Source: Sphingopyxis microcysteis
GTDB taxonomy: Bacteria > Pseudomonadota > Alphaproteobacteria > Sphingomonadales > Sphingomonadaceae
Assembly: GCF_012274265.1 (NCBI RefSeq)
Contig: NZ_JAANYY010000002.1
Coordinates: 496,001 to 560,000, forward strand
DNA: 64,000 nt
Reading direction: 5' to 3'
Shown here: positions 9,480 to 18,596 of the stretch, piece by piece
Layout of the letters: each line of letters starts with the position of its first letter
Position numbering within the stretch: position 1 is the first letter of the stretch
The notes under the pieces: model-generated
The model's input: the letters and a program-made list of their open reading frames with translations, nothing else
The model's database searches: none
Told to the model about the DNA's origin: nothing
Translations under genes and position numbers: made by a program

Positions 9480-9797
9480 ATGGCCAAGCTGATTGTCGTG
9501 ACGCGTGACGGAACCGAACATGAGATCGAGGGCGACACCAGCCTGACGGTGATGGAAAATATCCGCGACGCCGGGTTTGACGAACTGCTGGCGCTGTGCG
9601 GCGGGTGCTGTTCGTGCGCGACCTGCCATGTCCATGTCGAGGCGGGCGCCGCCGATCAGCTGCCCGCGATGAGCGAGGACGAGAACGACCTGCTCGATTC
9701 GACCACCGACCGCGATGCGGGCTCGCGCCTGTCGTGCCAGCTGCCGTTTAGCGAGGCGCTCGACGGGTTGAAGGTGCGGATCGCGGCGGAGGACTAA
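9480..9797 (+). CDS. [2Fe-2S] ferredoxin, adrenodoxin type
   Basis: The 105-residue protein is an electron carrier of the ISC/adrenodoxin class. Cluster ligands are Cys40, Cys46, Cys49 (spacing C-x5-C-x2-C) and Cys86 in RLSCQLPF. Two further cysteines at 43 and 44 lie inside the cluster loop ([15 protein letters not shown]). Residues such as [10 protein letters not shown] form the usual acidic partner-binding helix. ATG at 9480 has GGGGA upstream; an ATG four codons earlier is possible. Partners could be ferredoxin reductases and cytochrome P450 or Fe-S assembly proteins, none of which lie nearby. Confidence 0.92.
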   Translation: MAKLIVVTRDGTEHEIEGDTSLTVMENIRDAGFDELLALCGGCCSCATCHVHVEAGAADQLPAMSEDENDLLDSTTDRDAGSRLSCQLPFSEALDGLKVRIAAED

Positions 9798-9800
9798 AAC

Positions 9801-9892
9801 CTCGCCCCCGCGAAGGCGGGGGCCGCGGCTAGAGGTTTATGCCGCGGCGAAGGACAAGGCCGACAACGGCCCCGCCTGCGCGGGGGCGACGG
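9801..9892. repeat. Paired REP-like element (family A), right arm partly degenerate
   Basis: The left unit is intact (CGCCCCCGCGAAGGCGGGGG). The right unit reads CCCCGCCTGCGCGGGGGCG, with a lost C and an altered loop. It fills the gap between the convergent ferredoxin and rlmB genes. Confidence 0.85.
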
Positions 9893-10660
9893 TTATTTAC
9901 TCGCCGTCGCGACCGCGTAGAGCGCGATCGCCGCGGCGTTCGAGATGTTCAGGCTTTCCATGCGCGGCGAGATCGGCAGTTTGGCCAGCACGTCGCAATG
10001 TTCCATGACATTGTGGCGCATGCCGTCGCCCTCGGACCCCAGCACCAGCGCGACCTTGCTGCCGTCGAGCGTCGACCCCAACGTCGTTTCGGTGTCGCCC
10101 ATCAACCCGATGCGCCAATATTGCGCCTCGGCGATTTCCTCCAGCGCGCGCGACAGGTTGACGACGCGTACCCATGGCACCGTTTCGAGCGCGCCCGACG
10201 CCGATCGCGCGATCACGCCGCTTTCGGGCGGGCTGTGCCGATCCTGCGTGATAATCGCCGCCGCGTCGAACGCCGCCGCTGACCGCAGCACCGCGCCGAT
10301 ATTATGCGGGTCGGTGACCTGGTCGAGGATGACGAGCGGACGTTTGCTTTCGGCATCCACCTCTTCCTGCAACAGGTCGCCAAGGTAGATGCCCTCCAGC
10401 GGATCGACCTCGATCACGAGTCCCTGATGCGGGGCGTCGCGCGCAACGAGTCGCGCGAGGTCGGTGACGTCGGCATAGGAGATCGGCACCACCGGCGGCA
10501 GATCGAGCTGGCCCAGCGCGTCGCGGGTGCCCCAGATGCGCTTGACGGTGCGCTCGGGGTTGGCGAGCGCCGCCAATACGGCGTGGCGACCCCAGAAGCG
10601 AATAGCCTGTCCGCGCTGGCTTTGCCCTGCGGGACGGCGATGGCGAGAAAATTGACGCAT
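9893..10660 (-). CDS. rlmB: 23S rRNA (guanosine-2'-O-)-methyltransferase RlmB (TrmH/SPOUT family)
   Basis: This SpoU-type methyltransferase is expected to methylate the ribose of a conserved guanosine (G2251) in 23S rRNA using S-adenosylmethionine. It has the N-terminal substrate-binding domain starting IRFWGRHAVLAAL and the three SPOUT motifs: DQVTDPHNIGAVLRSAAAF, LVLGSEGDGMR and SLNISNAAAIALY. The knotted C-terminal fold is implied by these motifs. It has 255 residues from the ATG at 10660, with a basic, probably disordered start. The divergent tRNA-Tyr lies 80 bases away. Other TrmH paralogues could share these motifs, but the length and the HAVLAAL motif favour RlmB. Confidence 0.88.
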   Translation of the reverse strand: MRQFSRHRRPAGQSQRGQAIRFWGRHAVLAALANPERTVKRIWGTRDALGQLDLPPVVPISYADVTDLARLVARDAPHQGLVIEVDPLEGIYLGDLLQEEVDAESKRPLVILDQVTDPHNIGAVLRSAAAFDAAAIITQDRHSPPESGVIARSASGALETVPWVRVVNLSRALEEIAEAQYWRIGLMGDTETTLGSTLDGSKVALVLGSEGDGMRHNVMEHCDVLAKLPISPRMESLNISNAAAIALYAVATASK

Positions 10661-10740
10661 GATGGGGCGCCTTTCCCACGACTGCCATTGACAGGCAAGC
10701 ATCGTTTCGCCATTGGACCGCTTCCCAAAGCGGACCCCAT

Positions 10741-10826
10741 GGACAGGTGGCCGAGTGGTTAAAGGCAGCAGACTGTAAATCTGCCCGGGTTTCCGTACGC
10801 TGGTTCGAATCCAGCCCTGTCCACCA
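10741..10826 (+). tRNA. tRNA-Tyr (anticodon GTA)
   Basis: Acceptor strands GGACAGG and CCTGTCC pair fully, followed by A and encoded CCA. The anticodon loop ACTGTAAAT gives GTA, and the long variable arm is as expected for bacterial tyrosine tRNA. A TTGACA box at 10688-10693 is a plausible -35 element; the -10 element is weak. Confidence 0.97.
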
Positions 10827-10852
10827 CCCTCTTCGATCGATGCCAGAAATGG

Positions 10853-10875
10853 CCCGGAGCCCGAGAGGCTCCGGG
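10853..10875. terminator. Strong hairpin between tRNA-Tyr and a convergent gene
   Basis: CCCGGAGCC and GGCTCCGGG form a 9-bp stem around the loop CGAGA. It lies 26 bases after the tRNA and 10 bases from the stop of the converging peptidase gene. No T run follows on either strand, so termination would be less classical than at other sites in the window. Confidence 0.4.
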
Positions 10876-10884
10876 GTGATCGCG

Positions 10885-12990
10885 CTATTTCTTCTCCGCC
10901 AGCTCGCGCAGCAGAAAGGCGTGGAGCATCGCGGCGCGGACTGCGTCTTCGGCGTGGTCGGCGCCGACCGAGTGGCCGCCCTCGATATATTCGTGGTAAT
11001 AGACGCTGTTGCCGAGTTCCTTCAGTCGCGCCGCATATTTACGGGCGTGGCCCGGATGAACGCGGTCGTCCTTGGTCGACAGGTAGAGGAAGATCGGCGG
11101 ATATTTCACGCCCTTGCGCAGCGCCTGATAGGGCGAATATTTCGACAGGAAGGCCCAATCTTCGGGAACGTCGGGATCGCCATATTCGGCGACCCATGAT
11201 GCGCCCGCGAGCATCTTGTCATAGCGCCACATATCCTTGATCGGCGATCCGGAGATGACCGCGCCATAGAGGTCGGGGCGCTGCGTCATCGCGGCGCCGA
11301 CCAGGACGCCGCCGTTCGAGCGACCCGAAATCGCGATCTTGCCTTTCGCGCTGATCCCGGCGGCGACCAGATCCTCGGCCACGGCGTGCAGGTCGTCGAA
11401 GCTGTTCTGGCGCTTTTCGCGCAGCGCCGACTGATGCCAGGCCGGACCATATTCGCCCCCGCCGCGGATGTTGGCGAGGACATAGGCATTGCCGCCCTCG
11501 ACCCAGTACAGGCCGAGCGGACCGGCGCGATAGGGCTGGCCGGTCAAATAGCCCGGCGTTTGCGCGGCGCGGAAACCGCCATAGGCATGGACCAGCGCCG
11601 GGACGGGACCGGTCGCGCCCTTTTTGCGGGCGAGGAAATAGGGGATTTTCGTGCCGTCTTTCGACGTCGCAAAGCGTTTCTCGACGGTCATGTCCGCGGC
11701 GTCGAAGGTCGCGGGCAGGCTCTGTACCGCTTGCGGCGCCTTGTCTTCGGCCACTGCGTAGAGGGTTGGCGGGGTCAGCATCGTTTCGGCGGTAGCGAGC
11801 ACAAGGTCGCGTTTGCCGACCGTCCCGGCGATCCCGACGGTGGCGTTGGCGGCCAGCGGCACCTCCTTCTGGCTCCATTGGCCGGTTGCGGGGTTGCGGC
11901 GCAGCGCGAACAATTTGCCTTCGACGTCGTCGAGCGCCTTGACCCACAGGATATTGTCGGTCGCCGACACCTCCTCGATTGCCTGCGCGCTGGTCGGCGT
12001 CATCGCCGTGACGATCGGCACCTGCCGGTCGGCGGCCATGTCGGCGAGCGACAGCGAGACGAGCGATCCCGCGGGGATGCCCGACCATGGCTGGTTGAGG
12101 AAGATGATGAGCTGTCCGCCAATCACGTCGCGGATGCTCGCGGTGTCGGGGACGATGGTGGAGATGTAGCGCGACGCGTCGCCGCTGCGCAGCTTGATGT
12201 CGGCGGTGTAGAATGTCTTGCCGCGGCTGATCATCGGCCAGCGCTTGTCGCCATCGGTCAGCGCAAAGACGTTCATCCCGACGTCTTCGGTTTCACCCTC
12301 TGCCACCGTTTCGGCGGCGGCCAGCGGTGTCCCGCGTTTCCAGCGCTTGACGATGCGGGGATAGCCCGACGCGGTCATGCTGCCCGCGCCATAATCGGTC
12401 GCCACCAGCAGCGTGTCGGCATCCTCCCACGTCACGCTGCTTTTCGCTTGCGGCACGGTGAAGCCGCCCTCGACAAAGCTTTTGGTCGTCCGGTCCCATT
12501 CGCGCACGACGTCGGCGTCGGTGCCGCCGGGGCTCAGCGAAACGAGGCAGCGGGTATAGGTGGGCGCCAGGCACTCGGCGCCGTGCCACACCCAGCTTTG
12601 CTTTTCGGCTTTGCCCAGTGCGTCGACGTCGATCAGCGTCGTCCACTCGGGCTTGCCAGCCAGCCAGGCATCGAGCGGGCTTTGCCGCCACAGCCCGCGC
12701 GGGTTGGCGGCGTCGCGCCAGAAATTGACGATCATGTCGCCCATCACGCCGCCGGGCATCGCGATCTGGCGATCATCGTCCAGAATGTCGCGGGCGCGCT
12801 TGCGATCGGCTTCGAAACCCGGGCGATTGACGACCAGCGCGTCGGTGGCGGCATTTTCCTGTTTGACCCAGCCGAGCGCCTTTTCGCCTTCGATGTCTTC
12901 CAGCCACAGATAGGGATCGGATTCCTGCGCGGCGGCGACCGCCCCGAACGAACAGCTGAGGGCAAGCGCGGCAAGGCTGGCGCGGATCAT
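10885..12990 (-). CDS. Secreted prolyl oligopeptidase family protein (peptidase S9A)
   Basis: The 701-residue protein has a signal peptide (MIRASLAALALSCSFGAVAA) and then the seven-bladed propeller and alpha/beta-hydrolase layout of prolyl oligopeptidases. The catalytic triad is visible: Ser558 in GRSNGGVLVGA, Asp642 in TKDDRVHPG and His673 in EGGHSVGAD. The oxyanion region YGGFRAAQTPGY and ANIRGGGEYGPAWHQ are classic S9A motifs. The ATG at 12990 has GGGGAG upstream and starts the signal peptide. It probably cleaves proline-containing peptides in the periplasm; substrate choice is not readable from sequence. Confidence 0.92.
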   Translation of the reverse strand: MIRASLAALALSCSFGAVAAAQESDPYLWLEDIEGEKALGWVKQENAATDALVVNRPGFEADRKRARDILDDDRQIAMPGGVMGDMIVNFWRDAANPRGLWRQSPLDAWLAGKPEWTTLIDVDALGKAEKQSWVWHGAECLAPTYTRCLVSLSPGGTDADVVREWDRTTKSFVEGGFTVPQAKSSVTWEDADTLLVATDYGAGSMTASGYPRIVKRWKRGTPLAAAETVAEGETEDVGMNVFALTDGDKRWPMISRGKTFYTADIKLRSGDASRYISTIVPDTASIRDVIGGQLIIFLNQPWSGIPAGSLVSLSLADMAADRQVPIVTAMTPTSAQAIEEVSATDNILWVKALDDVEGKLFALRRNPATGQWSQKEVPLAANATVGIAGTVGKRDLVLATAETMLTPPTLYAVAEDKAPQAVQSLPATFDAADMTVEKRFATSKDGTKIPYFLARKKGATGPVPALVHAYGGFRAAQTPGYLTGQPYRAGPLGLYWVEGGNAYVLANIRGGGEYGPAWHQSALREKRQNSFDDLHAVAEDLVAAGISAKGKIAISGRSNGGVLVGAAMTQRPDLYGAVISGSPIKDMWRYDKMLAGASWVAEYGDPDVPEDWAFLSKYSPYQALRKGVKYPPIFLYLSTKDDRVHPGHARKYAARLKELGNSVYYHEYIEGGHSVGADHAEDAVRAAMLHAFLLRELAEKK

Positions 12991-13068
12991 CAATATATCT
13001 CCCCTGGGGTATGGTGACGCTGTGCTAGCATCATCAGACACCCAAGGGGAAGGCTCTACACTGCGCTT

Positions 13069-13153
13069 CGTCATTGCGAGCGAAGCGACGCAATCCAGGG
13101 CGGTTTACGCACCCTTTGGATTGCCGCGTCGCCTTCGGCTCCTCGCAATGACG
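13069..13153. repeat. Intergenic inverted repeat (family B)
   Basis: The left arm CGTCATTGCGAGCGAAGCGA matches the right arm ending in GCTCCTCGCAATGACG, with CGCAATCC opposing GGATTGC inside. Copies lie at 31707 and 43518. The element separates the S9 peptidase start from the DUF4112 gene end. Confidence 0.9.
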
Positions 13154-13159
13154 ATAAAA

Positions 13160-13621
13160 TTACTGGTCGATGATCATCGTCCCGGGGTGATGTTTGTCGA
13201 GGTGGCGCTTGATGATCTTGAGATTGCGGCTGTTCGAACGAAAGAACAGGTCGAACGCGTCGCCCACCAGCGGGATTGCGCCTAGCGCCGTATCGACGCC
13301 GACGTTCCCCGCCATGCGCCACAGCTTCCATTTCGGCATGCCCAGATTGCGCGCTTCCCAGATCAGATAGGCGCCCATCAGTCCGGCGATGACGTCGCCG
13401 ACCACCGGTACTAGGCCGACGACGGCGTCGAGGCCGACCTGGCGATTGATGCCGGGAATGACGAAGCTGCGTTCGAGCAGGACTTCCAGCGTCTCGACGC
13501 GCTTGCGCAGCGCGGCAGGGTCGGTGCGGTTCGGGATTAGCGCGTCGAAAATGGCGTCGGGATTGGGCGGCGAAGGGGCCATGGGCGTGCTTTCATAAAG
13601 CGCCACGATTGGCGCCGTCAT
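13160..13621 (-). CDS. DUF4112 domain-containing membrane protein
   Basis: The 153-residue protein matches the DUF4112 pattern: a helical start with LEVLLERSFVIPG, then GLDAVVGLVPVVGDVIAGL and VDTALGAIPLVGDAFDLFF. These are two similar hydrophobic segments, each carrying a PxVGD motif. It is expected to be an inner-membrane protein of unknown role. The start at 13621 lies directly after the stop of the upstream gene and was chosen for this coupling; an in-frame ATG 13 codons later (13582) is a real alternative because neither site has a strong ribosome site. Confidence 0.82.
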   Translation of the reverse strand: MTAPIVALYESTPMAPSPPNPDAIFDALIPNRTDPAALRKRVETLEVLLERSFVIPGINRQVGLDAVVGLVPVVGDVIAGLMGAYLIWEARNLGMPKWKLWRMAGNVGVDTALGAIPLVGDAFDLFFRSNSRNLKIIKRHLDKHHPGTMIIDQ

Positions 13622-13622
13622 T

Positions 13623-15128
13623 TTAGTTGGGAGCGGCGATCACATGATTCAATGGGTGCTGCGCACGCGGGTTCGGGCGCAAGCCGGTCAGACGCTGCGC
13701 GGCGACCGACCAGCGGAGCGGGGTGGCGAGGGGGATGAAGGGGGTATAGCGCGCCAGCACGACCTCGGCCTCGGTCACCTGGGTCGACCGCTGGCCGACG
13801 TCGATGTTGCGCATCGCCTGTTCGATCAGATCCTGTGCCTCGCGATTGCACAACGTGTCGCGCCGGCACGACAGGCGGCGCAGCGCCCACAGCGGATCGT
13901 CATTGGGCGCCACCTCGTCGATCAGGCGCAGGTCGGCCGTCGATGCCATCGCCACCCGGCGGCTGGGGACGCCGATCGCGGTGAAATCGGCGGCGATATA
14001 AGCGAACAGGATGCGTCCGCCCGGCGAATCGGGGATGGCGATGCGGATCGGCTCGATCTCGCGGCCCGCCGCGCGCCACGCGTCAACGGCGCGTTTTGCC
14101 TGCGCCTGCCGCGACGCATCGTCGTAGTCGGCCCATGCCGGCTGCAACGGCGCAGGGCCGCCACTGCGAACATGGACCACGGGGCGCAAGGTCAGCTGCG
14201 CTTGCCATTCTTCAAGCCCGAACGCTTCGACCAGCCGCTCGCGCCGGATCGCGCGCGTCAACGCGTCGCGATTGGTGTCGGTCGCCAGAAACCCTTCGGC
14301 GCGGACAAACGACAGGCCGAACAGGCCGGGCGCGGGGTCGACGACCAGCCGCGATCGCGCGATGTTCGACGCGGCGAAATAGGGAAGGGTCGAAAATCGG
14401 CCACCGACCACCCCGTCGGCATAGCCGTTCTTGAACCGCGCCAACGCCTTGGCGGGCGAGGTGCCGACAAGCTCGATCGACGCGGCGGGATCATTGGCGG
14501 CGGCTTCGGCGGCGGCGGGGTCTTCCGCGAGCGGATCGGGCACCGGCGACAGCAGGATGGCGCGGCCGATGCTGCGCGCGCGCATCGGACCCCATCCCAT
14601 GCCCTTGTTGACGATCGCCATCGACGGTTGCGCCAGCAGCTCGAGGATCGCGGGCTGCGGCACCGACAGCCGGATTTCGATCACGGTGTCGGTCATCGCC
14701 CGAATCGTCTCGATTTCCGGAAAGTCGCTTTTCAGCATGTGGCGGCTCGCCGGGGCCAGATAGGTGCGCAGGATCGCCGCGACATCCTGTGCCGTCACCT
14801 TGCGGCCATTGGTCCACTTCGCCTCGCGCAGCCGAAAGATATAGCTTCGCCCATCGGTGGTCACCGTCCAGCGATCGGCCAGTCCGGTATCGATCTGGCC
14901 CTCGCCATCATAGCTGACCAGCCCCTGCGAGGTCGCGTCGAGCAGCGCGGCGTTGGTCGCGGACAATTCGCCGTTCAGCGGGCTGGCGGCAGGGTTGATC
15001 GATCCCATCGCGGCGATCCGCACCGGGCCCGCCTCACCGAACAGGCCGCAGCTCGACACGGTCAGCGCAAGGCCTGCCGCCGCCGCCATCAGCATGGTGG
15101 TGCGCCGATATCTGCCTGCCGCCGTCAT
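13623..15128 (-). CDS. ABC transporter substrate-binding lipoprotein, family 5 (peptide-binding type)
   Basis: The 501-residue product has a lipoprotein signal (MLMAAAAGLALTVSSC, lipidation on that Cys) and the SBP family 5 layout found in dipeptide, oligopeptide and nickel-binding proteins. Family-like segments are GLVSYDGEGQIDTGLADRW, TNGRKVTAQDVAAIL and VIEIRLSVPQPAILELL. The second half is more divergent than usual, with a disulfide candidate pair in LSCRRDTLCN. No permease or ATPase gene lies nearby, so it may work with a distant transporter or have another role. The DUF4112 gene follows immediately. Confidence 0.83.
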   Translation of the reverse strand: MTAAGRYRRTTMLMAAAAGLALTVSSCGLFGEAGPVRIAAMGSINPAASPLNGELSATNAALLDATSQGLVSYDGEGQIDTGLADRWTVTTDGRSYIFRLREAKWTNGRKVTAQDVAAILRTYLAPASRHMLKSDFPEIETIRAMTDTVIEIRLSVPQPAILELLAQPSMAIVNKGMGWGPMRARSIGRAILLSPVPDPLAEDPAAAEAAANDPAASIELVGTSPAKALARFKNGYADGVVGGRFSTLPYFAASNIARSRLVVDPAPGLFGLSFVRAEGFLATDTNRDALTRAIRRERLVEAFGLEEWQAQLTLRPVVHVRSGGPAPLQPAWADYDDASRQAQAKRAVDAWRAAGREIEPIRIAIPDSPGGRILFAYIAADFTAIGVPSRRVAMASTADLRLIDEVAPNDDPLWALRRLSCRRDTLCNREAQDLIEQAMRNIDVGQRSTQVTEAEVVLARYTPFIPLATPLRWSVAAQRLTGLRPNPRAQHPLNHVIAAPN

Positions 15129-15217
15129 TCCTGGTCTGGTCCTTTTCGTCTGCGTAAGCCAATCATAACCAAAGGCTGCGAAACCGGAATAGGGCTATCG
15201 TCGCAAATGGTGAGAGA

Positions 15218-16150
15218 ATGAACGGGCAGGGCGACCAACTACCGGGGCAATCGGTGGCGCTGCGCGTCGAGGTGGCCGGGCGCGCGATTGGGCATGTCCG
15301 GCGGCAATTGAGCGTGGTTCCGCACGGGCTGGACGCCGCCCTGGCAGGGCGCGCGGCCGTGCTGCCGCCAGCAGGGCGCGACGGCTGGCTGCTGCGGTCG
15401 CTGCCGGCGCAGCATCTGCCCGCGCTCCGCGCTCAACTCGGCGGCTGGCTGTTCGCCGTCCGCCAGCGTTATCCGCGCCACTATATTGCGATGCAGGGCG
15501 GCAGTTTCGACGATTGGTGGCAGGGGTTTTCGTCAAAGACCCGTTCGACGCTGTCGCGCAAGGCGCGGCGGCTGGGCGACCAGTTCGACGGTGGTTTCAC
15601 CGTCCGCTCCTATCGCACTGCGGCGGAGGTGGCCGAATTCATGGCAATCGCGGGCGATCTGTCGCGCCGCACCTATCAGGCCCGATTGATGCAGGCCGGG
15701 CTCCCTTGCGACGCGGCGGACGTTGCGCAGGCGGTTGCCGCCGCCGCGGACGACAGGATCCGCGCCTTTCTGTTGTTCGCGGGTGGGCGGGCGATCGCCT
15801 ATCTGTATCTGCCGGTCGAGCGCGACGTGCTGATCTATGCCTATCTTGGCTATGATCCCGACTGCGCCGATCTTTCGCCCGGCACGGTCCTGCACGTCGA
15901 AGCGATGCGCGCGCTGTACGGCGAAAACCGCTTTAGCGCCTTCGATTTCACCGAAGGCGATGGCGCGCACAAGGCGCAGTTCGGCCGCGCGACCATCGCC
16001 TGCGCCGACATACTCATACTCCGCCCGACGCTGCGCAATCGCCTGACGCTGGCGGCGATGCAGGGGATCGACAGCGCGGCGGCGCGTGGCAAGGCGGTGC
16101 TCGACCATCTGGGACTGCGCGCCAAAGTGAAGGCGCTTATCCGCCGCTGA
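15218..16150 (+). CDS. GNAT-like acyltransferase (BioF2-like / FemAB-like)
   Basis: The 310-residue protein has the BioF2-like acetyltransferase layout: a variable N-terminal half and then a GNAT fold. The latter contains WWQGFSSKTRSTLSRKARRL, followed by FLLFAGGRAIAYLYLPV and YLGYDPDCADLSPGTVLHVEAM. FDFTEGDGAHKAQFG is a hallmark of this group. Such proteins are often linked to exopolysaccharide or cell-envelope modification, but the acceptor here is unknown. It is divergent from the peptide-binding lipoprotein and is followed by a tRNA on the opposite strand. Confidence 0.78.
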   Translation: MNGQGDQLPGQSVALRVEVAGRAIGHVRRQLSVVPHGLDAALAGRAAVLPPAGRDGWLLRSLPAQHLPALRAQLGGWLFAVRQRYPRHYIAMQGGSFDDWWQGFSSKTRSTLSRKARRLGDQFDGGFTVRSYRTAAEVAEFMAIAGDLSRRTYQARLMQAGLPCDAADVAQAVAAAADDRIRAFLLFAGGRAIAYLYLPVERDVLIYAYLGYDPDCADLSPGTVLHVEAMRALYGENRFSAFDFTEGDGAHKAQFGRATIACADILILRPTLRNRLTLAAMQGIDSAAARGKAVLDHLGLRAKVKALIRR

Positions 16151-16164
16151 CGGGACTGGATTGC

Positions 16165-16250
16165 TGGTGCGGACGGCGGGACTTGAACCCGCATATCCAG
16201 AGGATGGCAGATTTTAAGTCTGCTGCGTCTACCGATTTCGCCACGTCCGC
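16165..16250 (-). tRNA. tRNA-Leu (anticodon TAA)
   Basis: On the minus strand the acceptor strands GCGGACG and CGTCCGC pair fully, followed by A and encoded CCA. The anticodon loop CTTAAAA gives TAA. The GGTAGAC D arm and long variable arm fit leucine tRNA. It reads UUA/UUG codons, which are rare in this GC-rich genome. Confidence 0.97.
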
Positions 16251-16341
16251 ACGGGGCGGTGCCGGTCAAGCCGATGGGTCGATTGAGGTCAAGCAATGTT
16301 TGCCGCTTCACCCGGCGATGCTGCTCGGCTAGACCGCGAAC

Positions 16342-17280
16342 ATGACAGCAGTTCTTGAAATTTCCGGCCTCGGGAAAACCTATAAAAGCGGCCATGTCGC
16401 GCTCAGCGATGTCGATCTTTCGATCAACAAGGGCGAGATTTTCGCGCTGCTCGGGCCGAACGGCGCGGGCAAGACGACGCTGATCAGCATCGTTTGCGGC
16501 ATCGTGACCGCCAGCGCGGGGAGGGTGACCGTCGCGGGGCATGACCATGCGCGCGATTATCGCGCGGCGCGGACGATGATCGGACTGGTGCCGCAGGAAT
16601 TGCACACCGACGCGTTTGAAACGGTGCTGGCGACGGTCAGCTTCTCGCGCGGCTTGTTCGGCAAACCGCGCGATCCCGCGTTCATCGAACAATTGCTGCG
16701 CGACCTGTCGCTGTGGGACAAGCGCGGGTCCAAGATCATGGAATTGTCGGGCGGCATGAAGCGCCGGGTGATGATTGCCAAGGCGCTGAGCCACGAGCCC
16801 GAAATCCTGTTCCTCGACGAACCGACCGCAGGGGTCGATGTCGAGCTCCGCCGCGACATGTGGCAGATGGTCCACGGGCTGCGCGAGCGCGGGGTGACGA
16901 TCATCCTGACCACCCATTATATCGAAGAGGCCGAGGAAATGGCCGATCGGGTCGGGGTGATCAGCAAGGGCCGGTTGATCCTGGTCGAAGAAAAGCACGC
17001 GTTGATCAAGAAATTGGGGCGCAAGACGCTGACCCTGAACCTTGCCGAACCGATCGCGGCGGTGCCCGCGGAACTGGCGGACTGGAAACTGGCACTTGCC
17101 GGTGACGGCCACGAACTCGTCTATGAATTCGACAGCCAGGCAGAGGCGACGGGGGTGCCGTCGCTGCTGCGGCGGATGACCGACATCGGGATCGCGTTCA
17201 AGGATCTGCATACGAAACAAAGCTCGCTCGAGGATATTTTCGTCGGGCTGGTGCATGAAACCAAGGGAGAGGCCGCATGA
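16342..17280 (+). CDS. ABC-2 type exporter, ATP-binding protein
   Basis: The 312-residue ATPase has Walker [10 protein letters not shown] (38-46), signature LSGGMKRR (about 135-142) and Walker [13 protein letters not shown] (about 155-166). A switch histidine follows in [15 protein letters not shown]. The order and spacing match the YadG/NodI/CcmA-type exporters, and a C-terminal regulatory extension follows the ATPase core. Its last four bases overlap the start of the permease gene (ATGA), so the two proteins are translationally coupled and form one transporter. The exported compound is not known. Confidence 0.93.
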   Translation: MTAVLEISGLGKTYKSGHVALSDVDLSINKGEIFALLGPNGAGKTTLISIVCGIVTASAGRVTVAGHDHARDYRAARTMIGLVPQELHTDAFETVLATVSFSRGLFGKPRDPAFIEQLLRDLSLWDKRGSKIMELSGGMKRRVMIAKALSHEPEILFLDEPTAGVDVELRRDMWQMVHGLRERGVTIILTTHYIEEAEEMADRVGVISKGRLILVEEKHALIKKLGRKTLTLNLAEPIAAVPAELADWKLALAGDGHELVYEFDSQAEATGVPSLLRRMTDIGIAFKDLHTKQSSLEDIFVGLVHETKGEAA

Positions 17281-18044
17281 CCGCGAACTGGCGCGGGGTG
17301 CGCGCGATTTATGCGTTCGAGCTGGCGCGCTTCGGGCGGACGGTCTGGACCAGTCTGGCGCTGCCGGTGATCACCACCGCGCTCTATTTCGTGGTGTTCG
17401 GATCGGCGATTGGCGGCCGGATGAGCGAAGTCGGCGGCGTGCCTTATGGCGCCTTCATCGTTCCCGGCCTGATGATGCTGACGATGTTCACCGAAAGCAT
17501 CAGCAACGCGTCGTTCGGCATCTATATGCCGAAGTGGACGGGGACGATCTACGAGATGCTGTCGGCGCCGCTGTCGCCGCTGGAAACGGTCCTTGCCTAT
17601 GTCGGGGCGGCGGCGACCAAGTCGGTGATCATCGGATCGATCATCTTTGCGACCGCGCATCTGTTCGTCGATGTCCAGGTCGCGCATCCGCTGTTGATGG
17701 TCGGTTTCATGCTGCTGATGGCGGTGACATTCTGCCTGTTCGGCTTCATCATCGGCATCTGGGCGCAGAGCTTTGAACAGTTGCAGGTTATCCCGATGCT
17801 GGTGATCTATCCGCTCACCTTCCTGGGCGGCGCCTTCTACTCGCTCGACATGCTGCCCGCCGCGTGGCGCGCGGTGACGCTGTTCAACCCGGTCGTCTAT
17901 CTGATCAGCGGGTTCCGCTGGACCTTCTTCGGCAAGGGCGACGTCGGCATCGAGGTGAGCATGGCGGCGGTCGCCTTGTTCTTCGCGCTGTGCCTGGGCG
18001 TCATATTCTGGATGTTCCGTACCGGGTACCGGCTCAAGAACTGA
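17277..18044 (+). CDS. ABC-2 type exporter, permease protein
   Basis: The 255-residue protein has six predicted membrane helices, including [19 protein letters not shown], a helix near [17 protein letters not shown] and [20 protein letters not shown]. The segment [16 protein letters not shown] is typical of ABC-2 permeases of the YadH/NodJ group. It probably dimerises and works with the ATPase encoded immediately upstream, with a 4-base overlap. The gene ends 8 bases from the end of the convergent marR-type gene. Confidence 0.92.
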   Translation: MTANWRGVRAIYAFELARFGRTVWTSLALPVITTALYFVVFGSAIGGRMSEVGGVPYGAFIVPGLMMLTMFTESISNASFGIYMPKWTGTIYEMLSAPLSPLETVLAYVGAAATKSVIIGSIIFATAHLFVDVQVAHPLLMVGFMLLMAVTFCLFGFIIGIWAQSFEQLQVIPMLVIYPLTFLGGAFYSLDMLPAAWRAVTLFNPVVYLISGFRWTFFGKGDVGIEVSMAAVALFFALCLGVIFWMFRTGYRLKN

Positions 18045-18051
18045 CCGTCGA

Positions 18052-18564
18052 TCAGCGACTGAGGCGGCGCAGCGCCGCTTCGACCGCGACGATCTGATCG
18101 GCGCCCAACCCGGCGAGCGACTGCCGCGCCAAGGCGAAGCGGGCGTCGATCAACTCTTCGACCATCGCAAAGCCCTTGGGCGTCAATCGGGCGGACAGCT
18201 TGCGCCGATCCTGTGGGCTGGTGCCCCGCTCGATCAGTCCGGCGCCCTCCAGCCGCCGCAGACACGCGGTCATCGCGCCCGACGTCAGCAGCACATTGTG
18301 CTGAAGCCGGGATGGGACGCTTTCATAGGGCGGCCCCGCGCGCCGCAGCGTCGCGAGCACGTCGAAGTCGGAATAGCTCATGCCGTGCGCGCGCAATAAC
18401 TGCGAAGCCGCCTGTTCATAGCCGCGGCCGAGCCGTATGATCCGGCCGACGACCTGCATCGCCTCGGCGTCCGACGCGGGCCGCTCGCGCCGCCAGTCGG
18501 CGACCAGATTGTCGATCAGATCGGGCGGTGTCGTCATATGTACCGGTGCTTTGTCCGAGGTCAT
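18052..18564 (-). CDS. MarR family transcriptional regulator
   Basis: The 170-residue protein has the MarR winged-helix domain: the N-terminal dimer helix, SYSDFDVLATLRRAGPPYES, a recognition helix near NVLLTSGAMTACLRRLEGAGLI, and the beta-wing with the DRR motif (SPQDRRKLSARLTPKG). The ATG at 18564 was chosen; a TTG at 18573 would lie inside the operator, and an ATG at 18537 is also possible. It is divergent from a serine hydrolase gene across a near-perfect palindrome, so it very likely represses itself and probably that neighbour. The ligand is unknown. Confidence 0.9.
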   Translation of the reverse strand: MTSDKAPVHMTTPPDLIDNLVADWRRERPASDAEAMQVVGRIIRLGRGYEQAASQLLRAHGMSYSDFDVLATLRRAGPPYESVPSRLQHNVLLTSGAMTACLRRLEGAGLIERGTSPQDRRKLSARLTPKGFAMVEELIDARFALARQSLAGLGADQIVAVEAALRRLSR

Positions 18565-18572
18565 TCGCTGCA

Positions 18573-18596
18573 ATTAATCTTTATATGAAGATAAAT
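18573..18596. promoter_or_regulatory. Palindromic operator, probable binding site of the adjacent MarR regulator
   Basis: The 24-base sequence from ATTAATCTT to AAGATAAAT is symmetrical at 20 of 24 positions and sits exactly between the divergent marR-type and serine hydrolase genes. Its AT-rich core covers the predicted -10 box of the regulator gene. The size and position are typical of MarR operators; binding by this protein is inferred. Confidence 0.75.

Noticed and set aside
10688..10716. A complete sigma-70 promoter for tRNA-Tyr
   Set aside because: The TTGACA box is perfect, but the hexamer 17 bases later (CATTGG) is a poor -10 box, so only the -35 part was noted with the tRNA.
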